Below the pieces are notes generated by a model. It searched no databases. It had not been told where the DNA came from and saw nothing but the letters and a program-made list of their open reading frames with translations. From contig JAHEMX010000076.1 of the NCBI GenBank assembly GCA_024643445.1, positions 1 through 11,079 of the forward strand: a stretch of DNA of 11,079 nt. The letters run 5' to 3'. Shown here piece after piece: positions 6,992 through 11,079 of the stretch (its first letter is position 1; the number at the start of each line of letters is the position of its first letter). The position numbers were made by a program, and so were the translations under genes. The DNA is from Desulfobulbaceae bacterium (GTDB lineage: Bacteria > Desulfobacterota > Desulfobulbia > Desulfobulbales > Desulfocapsaceae).

Positions 6992-7023
6992 TCTACCGGG
7001 CGTTGAACGCAGCGCCCGGTAGA
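6992..7023 (+). promoter_or_regulatory. Stem-loop between dctP and dctQ
   Basis: A perfect 11-bp inverted repeat, TCTACCGGGCG/CGCCCGGTAGA, surrounds a 10-nt loop. There is no T-run after it, so it is not a normal intrinsic terminator. It lies 50 bp after the dctP stop and 40 bp before dctQ. Such elements are known to protect the upstream message from 3' decay or to reduce read-through, giving more receptor than permease; that role is inferred here. Confidence 0.65.
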
Positions 7024-7063
7024 TGTTGGAAGCCGGGTCCATCAATCCGGATCGGAGAGCTTC

Positions 7064-7603
7064 GTGTTCCAGAAGATAAAACAATCGTTTCACTTCCTGA
7101 TGGCGTCTCTCAACGTCCTGGGTACTCTGTGGATTGTGGCGATCACGATCCTCATCACGGCCGATGTGACGGGCCGTGCCTTTTTTAACACACCCATTTT
7201 CGGTGTACCCGAGATAGTCAAGATCAGCGTCGTCGGGATTGTCTGGCTCCAGATGTCCCATACGCTTAAAATAAACGGCCACTTGCGTTCCCGCGTCATT
7301 ATCGACAGGATTCATCCAAAGGCAAGGGAAGTGCTCCATATCATCGCCTACCTGATGGGTATCTGCGTCTTTGCTCTCATTATCTATTCCGGCTGGGATA
7401 AAATGATAACTGCATGGGAGATCGGGGAATTCGAAGGGGAAGCGCCGGTGAGGGTCCCCACCTATCCCATAAGAAGCATCGTGCTGATTGGTGCCTTTCT
7501 GACCTCCGTCCAGTTTTTATTCCTGCTGGTCGATAGTTTACGGAAACTGTTCACCGGTATTGGAAGCACCCCCCTGGATGAGAGCGAGGTGCTTCATGAT
7601 TGA
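7064..7603 (+). CDS. dctQ: TRAP transporter small permease subunit (DctQ family)
   Basis: This is the four-helix membrane subunit that pairs with DctM. It has 179 residues and starts at GTG (7064), supported by GGAG six bases upstream; the next in-frame ATG would remove part of the first helix. Hydrophobic stretches lie near residues 15-34, 50-66, 92-110 and 136-158. The DctQ signature is clear: DVTGRAFFNTPIFGVPEIVK at 34-53, followed by a WLQMSHTLKINGHLRS loop. The gene is co-directional with dctP across a 122-bp gap and overlaps dctM by eight bases, so the two permease subunits are translationally coupled. Confidence 0.92.
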   Translation: MFQKIKQSFHFLMASLNVLGTLWIVAITILITADVTGRAFFNTPIFGVPEIVKISVVGIVWLQMSHTLKINGHLRSRVIIDRIHPKAREVLHIIAYLMGICVFALIIYSGWDKMITAWEIGEFEGEAPVRVPTYPIRSIVLIGAFLTSVQFLFLLVDSLRKLFTGIGSTPLDESEVLHD

Positions 7604-8912
7604 TCCGCTAACCCTGGCTGCCATCAGCATCATCGTCCTTTTCGTCCTTATTCTCGCCGGCGTTCACATTGGCGTTTCCCTGGCTAGTGTCAGTGTTATC
7701 GGTATCTGGGGTATTACCGGTAAACTCAGAGTAGCCGTCAGTCTACTGGAGACAACTGCATACAGTGCGGTGATGGATTATATCTTTGCCGTCATTCCCC
7801 TATTTGTTCTGATGGGGCTCCTGGCAAGTATGTCCGGTTCCACGACTGAACTGTTCTCCTCCGCCCAGGTGTTTCTTGGCAGGGTCCGCGGCGGTCTCGG
7901 CATTGCAACGGTATTTGCAAACGCTGTATTCGCAGCCATTACCGGGGTGTCGGTGGCATCGGCTGCTGTTTTTTCAAAAATTGCCATTCCTGAGATGGAG
8001 CGGCTTGAGTACGACCGAAAATTTGGCCTTGGAATCGTTGCCGGCAGCGCCATTCTGGGAATGCTTATTCCCCCGTCTATCCTGATGATCGTTTATGGCG
8101 TTTTAACCGAGGAATCTATTGGTAGACTCTTTGTTGCCGGTATAATTCCTGGTATTTTGGTCACGCTGGTCCTCTGTGCGGGCATCTGGGTAATGGTAGC
8201 CATCAAACCGGAAATCGGTGGCAGAATTGAAAAGGTTGGTAGCCTGAATTTTAAAAAAATAACGACTACCGTCCTCAAACCATGGGGTGTTATAGCGCTG
8301 ATTATCCTTGTGCTTGGGGGGATTTACGGTGGATTTTTTACACCGACAGAGGCTGGTGCCATTGGAGCATCAGGGGCTTTTATCCTCGTTCTTTTAAAGC
8401 GGAAGTTCAGCCTGAAAGGCTTCTGGTCGATACTCATGGCCTCGGGGCAGACCACGGCCAGTATTTTCCTGCTGCTGATCACCGCCCAGATGTACAGTCG
8501 GATGCTCACCCTCTCCGGGCTTGCCAGTTCACTGAGCGAGTGGACAGCGGCACTACCGGTTCCGCCCATTTTCATCATCCTCGCCTTTATTCTGATCATG
8601 TTCTTTCTAGGAATGATTCTGGATTCTGTCTCAATCCTTCTGCTGACCATTCCCATTATGTTCCCGATTATCGTCAAGCTGGGTTACGATCCTATCTGGT
8701 TCGGTATCGTTGCCATCGTTGCCATTGAGGTAGGACTTCTCACACCTCCTTTTGGTATGGTTATTTTCTCAATGAAATCAGCTCTCGGAGCTGATGTTGA
8801 AATCGAAGAAATATTTCTTGGATCGGTACCATTTCTGCTGATGCTGATCATTTCATTGATGATACTGATCACCTTCCCGTCATTGATTACCTGGCTGCCA
8901 TCCCTTATGTGA
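7596..8912 (+). CDS. dctM: TRAP transporter large permease subunit (DctM family)
   Basis: This is the ion-coupled translocation subunit of the TRAP system, in the inner membrane. The ATG at 7596 is chosen because GAGGTG lies directly before it and it starts cleanly at the first helix (MIDPLTLAAISIIVLFVLIL); an earlier in-frame start would add 12 hydrophilic residues. The product has 438 residues and about 12 hydrophobic segments, the normal DctM size. Family motifs are GVSVASAA at 117-124 and AILGMLIPPSILMIVYG at 152-168, followed by ESIGRLFVAGIIPG. Near the C-terminus, EVGLLTPPFGMVIFSMK completes the second pseudo-repeat. No frameshift or missing segment was noticed, so this operon looks functional. 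Confidence 0.94.
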   Translation: MIDPLTLAAISIIVLFVLILAGVHIGVSLASVSVIGIWGITGKLRVAVSLLETTAYSAVMDYIFAVIPLFVLMGLLASMSGSTTELFSSAQVFLGRVRGGLGIATVFANAVFAAITGVSVASAAVFSKIAIPEMERLEYDRKFGLGIVAGSAILGMLIPPSILMIVYGVLTEESIGRLFVAGIIPGILVTLVLCAGIWVMVAIKPEIGGRIEKVGSLNFKKITTTVLKPWGVIALIILVLGGIYGGFFTPTEAGAIGASGAFILVLLKRKFSLKGFWSILMASGQTTASIFLLLITAQMYSRMLTLSGLASSLSEWTAALPVPPIFIILAFILIMFFLGMILDSVSILLLTIPIMFPIIVKLGYDPIWFGIVAIVAIEVGLLTPPFGMVIFSMKSALGADVEIEEIFLGSVPFLLMLIISLMILITFPSLITWLPSLM

Positions 8913-8914
8913 TA

Positions 8915-9020
8915 AGCGGAACAGGTTGACAGCAGGACTATGAGATTGTCAGAGATTTGGCAAACAACGGTGACCTGATATGAAGTAATCTCCTGCCTGT
9001 TCTGCTGCTTAAAGGTTTTT
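8915..9020 (+). terminator. Possible long-armed terminator of the TRAP operon
   Basis: The arm AGCGGAACAG (8915-8924) pairs with CTGTTCTGCT (8997-9006), one G-U included. An inner pair, GCAGGA (8931-8936) with TCCTGC (8991-8996), extends the same structure after a bulge. A run of six T follows at 9015-9020, after an eight-base spacer. The large apical loop makes it atypical. It starts just beyond the dctM stop. Confidence 0.35.
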
Positions 9021-9298
9021 TATGATCGGCGAGTAACAATCTGCAGCATGAAACCAGGCTGCTATGAGCACACCGTTGAACTTGTGCAGGAAAGCCACTC
9101 AACCCTGAATGATCAAGGACAAGCAATGGTGGTAGCTGGCCTGTAAGAAAATATGAAAACAAGGCGGCTACGCTGAGCCGGGGGCAGGCAATTATTGCAA
9201 TTGCAACAGAAAAGGAACCGCATGGCCCCACGGTCCGCACGGACCAGGTACTGGAGGCCAGAGCGTGAAGTGGCAAATCCACTCCGGCAGAAAAGGTA

Positions 9299-9327
9299 TT
9301 GTTGTTGATCAAAACTATCGCTATAAC
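9299..9327 (+). promoter_or_regulatory. Possible sigma-70-type promoter for the NIPSNAP gene
   Basis: TTGTTG at 9299-9304 and TATAAC at 9322-9327 are separated by 17 bp. The -10 matches five of six consensus bases and the -35 three of six. It would leave a leader of about 155 nt before the NIPSNAP start. Confidence 0.3.
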
Positions 9328-9491
9328 ACCTGAGAGGACGGATTAACGGAGCTTCATTCAGTATCACAGAGGAAAAAATGAGGAGTTCTTGAAAGGTTTC
9401 CCTGAAGGCAACGCCATTTGGGGCAATGGTCAGAAAATAACCATTTCAGGTCTTTTCAATAAAACAAAACTACCATTAAGGATAACCGCAA

Positions 9492-9815
9492 ATGAGTGTA
9501 TACGAGAAGCGCACCTATTCAGTTAACGTTGGCCAAATGTCTACTATTGTTCGTCACTATGTAGATGAAGGATGGCCTGTCCTTGAAGCAACCGGGTTTG
9601 GTAAAAGGCTCGTTGGCTATTTCATCAGTGATACCGGCCCGCTGCATCAACTTATTCATGTGTGGCGTTTCGACGACGACAATGACCGGAGAGATTTCTG
9701 GAAGCGCCTGTATGCAAACGAAGAATTCATGGCTTTTGCGGTCAAAATCCGCCCGCTCATCCATAAACAGGATGTGCAGTTGATGCTTTCCGCACCCTGG
9801 GGTCCAAAACCCTGA
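9492..9815 (+). CDS. NIPSNAP family protein
   Basis: A 107-residue protein with the dimeric alpha/beta-barrel (ferredoxin-like) fold of the NIPSNAP family. After an N-terminal strand (YEKRTYSVNVGQM), the family core is clear: LVGYFISDTGPLHQLIHVWRF at 40-60 and then DDDNDRRDFWKRLYANEEFM, corresponding to the usual G-Y-F-x-S/T-E-x-G-x-L-x-x-V-x-H-x-W-x-Y followed by D-R pattern. It ends with a short QLMLSAPWGPKP tail. Length fits the single-domain bacterial members. The start has AAGGA about 12 bases upstream. Bacterial NIPSNAP proteins are often found in degradation gene clusters, but no reaction has been established for them in general. Here it stands alone on the plus strand, converging on the PPC-domain gene. 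Confidence 0.88.
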   Translation: MSVYEKRTYSVNVGQMSTIVRHYVDEGWPVLEATGFGKRLVGYFISDTGPLHQLIHVWRFDDDNDRRDFWKRLYANEEFMAFAVKIRPLIHKQDVQLMLSAPWGPKP

Positions 9816-9897
9816 GTAACAAAGAATGCTCTTTGGCGCAAGGATTGGTGCTTGCGACAGATCCCGGCAGTCAGGGTGTTCTTTTCCCCTTGTTGAG

Positions 9898-9933
9898 GGC
9901 AAAGGGCGGTATTCTTGGGTACTGCCCTTTGCC
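9898..9933. terminator. Strong hairpin between convergent genes
   Basis: A 14-bp stem, GGCAAAGGGCGGTA (9898-9911) with TACTGCCCTTTGCC (9920-9933), has one G-U pair and an 8-nt loop. It lies between the NIPSNAP and PPC-domain genes, which face each other, so it could stop transcription from both sides. Neither strand has a good T-run after it, so it may act with Rho or as a 3'-end stabiliser. Confidence 0.55.
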
Positions 9934-10009
9934 GTGTTTGGGATCGTCTTCGGATTGTTCTTTTCTAAGGATGCAGGAAGGCGTGAATCAGCTGATGCTT
10001 TATAAAAAC

Positions 10010-10486
10010 CTACTCCGGATAAGGGGCAAACCGGATCTGTGGTTTACGCACAGGATTGCCTTCAGAATCCTCAGCGACAGAGACCATCTCTTTGGAGATT
10101 GGCGGGCCGTCAAGCTCGAGAATGCCGATTTCAGCCAGAACGTAGCAGATGCACCCTTCCTCCAGGTGACCGCCAAAAGCGCCTTTGGCACTGGCACCGG
10201 TAAAGTGAATATGGGCTTTGCCTTGGACGATCATCCCGTTCATTGACAATAATTCAAAACCGCCTTCCCAGGTTTCAAACAGGTTATCGGTCGGAAATTT
10301 ATTATGGGTTACCCAGTGCTGGCTTACCTGGCTTAACGTCCCATAGCCCATAACAACCATACCCTGAACGATGTTTCTCTCTTTTATGAATTCCTCGATT
10401 GTCAGCAGAACATCCTTTCCAGGCTCAACACGGATGACCCAATATTTTCTTCCTTCAAACCATTGGCTATTCATCTCAGGTTTCAT
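10010..10486 (-). CDS. PPC/DUF296 domain protein
   Basis: A 158-residue stand-alone PPC domain (plants and prokaryotes conserved, DUF296), a compact trimer-forming fold. The start at 10486 is supported by a GGAGAAGG site directly before it; a second Met four codons in is less well placed. Visible motifs are the N-terminal RVEPGKDVLLTIEEFI strand and helix, VVMGYGTLSQV around residue 50, the paired histidines GKAHIHFTG at 89-97, and GAFGGHLEEGCICYVLAEIGI at 102-122 with the diagnostic GGHL. The histidines probably hold a metal ion, as in related structures. In plants the domain accompanies AT-hooks; there is no AT-hook here, so DNA binding should not be assumed. It follows a Bug-type receptor gene on the same strand. 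Confidence 0.88.
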   Translation of the reverse strand: MKPEMNSQWFEGRKYWVIRVEPGKDVLLTIEEFIKERNIVQGMVVMGYGTLSQVSQHWVTHNKFPTDNLFETWEGGFELLSMNGMIVQGKAHIHFTGASAKGAFGGHLEEGCICYVLAEIGILELDGPPISKEMVSVAEDSEGNPVRKPQIRFAPYPE

Positions 10487-10605
10487 CTATTACCTTCTCC
10501 TCATTGCTGTAACGCGATTTTCCAGATTGAGAAAGCACAACCGGTGCCGCTGCCTGTCCTCTTGCTGGTAAAGGCTTTCAATAATTTGTTATCAAGATTC
10601 AACCA

Positions 10606-10644
10606 TCCTGCTGATTATCTATTGCTGCAAGAAAATCAGCAGGA
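10606..10644. repeat. 11-bp inverted repeat between the tctC-like and PPC-domain genes
   Basis: TCCTGCTGATT (10606-10616) and AATCAGCAGGA (10634-10644) are perfectly complementary around a 17-nt spacer. No T-run follows on the minus strand. It could be a processing or stabilising hairpin between the two minus-strand genes, or an operator for the PPC-domain gene. Confidence 0.45.
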
Positions 10645-10686
10645 GTGCTCAACCTGTTGAACGACGGGAGAGGGGCGGTACCCGGA

Positions 10687-11079
10687 CTACTTGGCGGGTT
10701 CACTCACCTTCAGTCCGAGTTCGCCGAGAAGATCCGCATAGAGCTTATTCTCCTTATTCACCAGTTTCGCAAAGTCAGCGGGCCCCCGTATTTGATACCC
10801 GTTCCGGAGCTTTTCATGAACTTGATGAATTCATCTGTTTCCATGGATTTCTTGATATATCCGGCCAATTTTTCGATATTTTCAGGCGGCCCTCCGGCGG
10901 CGGTGAAAATACCTCTCCAGACCGGGTAGGTGAAATCAAGACCCTGCTCGATTGCCGTCGGTACGTCAGGGAAGGCGGCGTTTCTCTCATCACTCATTAC
11001 CGCAAGAACTTTCAGATCTCCGGTATCAACGAGAGCCTGCGTCTCCGCGGGATTAGCGATATTTGCCTCGATTTCATGT
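10687..11079 (-). pseudogene. Tripartite tricarboxylate transporter receptor (TctC/Bug), C-terminal part with a frameshift
   Basis: The minus strand encodes the C-terminal lobe of a periplasmic Bug-family solute receptor: GDLKVLAVMSDERNAAFPDVPTAIEQG, then YPVWRGIFTAAGGPPENIEKLA, family hallmarks of the second domain. After SSGTGIKYGGP the frame runs into TGA at 10758. One base away, the expected ending continues without loss: ADFAKLVNKENKLYADLLGE then LGLKVSEPAK and TAG at 10687-10689. A single missing base near 10778-10787, in a G/C-rich run (gggccccc on the plus strand), explains this. Either the gene is a recent pseudogene or the base was lost in sequencing. The N-terminal lobe lies beyond the window. 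Bug receptors bind small carboxylates for TctAB transporters, which are not visible here. Confidence 0.85.

Larger units (their letters stand above)
8913..9491. other. 580-bp gap after dctM: structured RNA candidate and degenerate frame
   Basis: No intact gene is supported. A plus-strand frame from 9113 reads protein-like (SWPVRKYENKAATLSRGQ, then AIIAIATEKEPHGPTVRTDQ). It is broken by TGA at 9266-9268 and TAA at 9344-9346, yet stays readable (EEFLKGFPEGNAIWGNGQK) up to the next gene, as a decayed gene would. Palindromes are present: TTGCAATTGCAA at 9195-9206 and GGTCCG-ca-CGGACC at 9232-9245. Minus-strand frames over the same stretch have unconvincing composition. Confidence 0.35.

Noticed and set aside
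8938..9312. 124-codon minus-strand frame in the gap after dctM
   Set aside because: It has no convincing ribosome site and Ser/Leu/Arg-rich low-information content; the plus strand carries a more protein-like, though broken, frame.
9833..10246. 137-codon plus-strand frame
   Set aside because: It runs through the convergent hairpin and then antisense to the PPC-domain gene; no motif.
1..11079. CRISPR arrays, tandem repeats or paired insertion-sequence ends
   Set aside because: No regularly spaced direct repeats and no matching terminal inverted repeats around a transposase were found.

Overview
The window looks like chromosomal DNA from a mid-GC proteobacterium. The mix of E. coli-type leuCD, a DctPQM TRAP transporter, a Bug/TctC receptor, NIPSNAP and PPC/DUF296 proteins suggests a metabolically versatile anaerobe of the former Deltaproteobacteria or a betaproteobacterium. 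This is an inference from gene style only; nothing in the window fixes the taxon.

Left edge (1-885): the right-hand border of an integrated element. A tyrosine-type integrase, cut off by the window edge, is transcribed leftwards. Upstream of it lies a 48-bp piece of a tRNA-Asp(GTC) gene, from the anticodon arm to the CCA end, with no 5' half. An intrinsic terminator follows directly. This is the expected att scar of integration into a tRNA gene, so the element extends left and the older chromosome extends right.

Middle (886-5631): an intact leuC-leuD pair with no leuA or leuB in view is followed by about 1.3 kb (3334-4677) with no intact gene but several open fragments, one of them strongly hydrophobic. 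A class II metallo-beta-lactamase-fold hydrolase (COG1237 type) comes next and is closed by a good intrinsic terminator.

Right half (5632-11079): a TRAP transporter operon, dctP-dctQ-dctM. Two inverted repeats lie upstream of it, a perfect 11-bp stem-loop separates dctP from dctQ, and dctQ and dctM overlap. A 580-bp gene-poor gap follows, then a NIPSNAP-family gene. That gene converges on a minus-strand pair: a PPC/DUF296 protein and, upstream of it, the C-terminal part of a TctC/Bug solute receptor with a single-base frameshift near its end.

Taken together, right of the att scar this is a locus for uptake (TRAP, and a remnant or frameshifted Bug receptor) and metabolism (LeuCD-type hydro-lyase, MBL-fold hydrolase, NIPSNAP) of an organic acid. 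The link between the genes is inferred only from proximity. I see no clear novel defence or mobile system beyond the island border. The most checkable points are the tRNA-Asp scar, the receptor frameshift, the candidate operators before dctP and the dctP/dctQ stem-loop.
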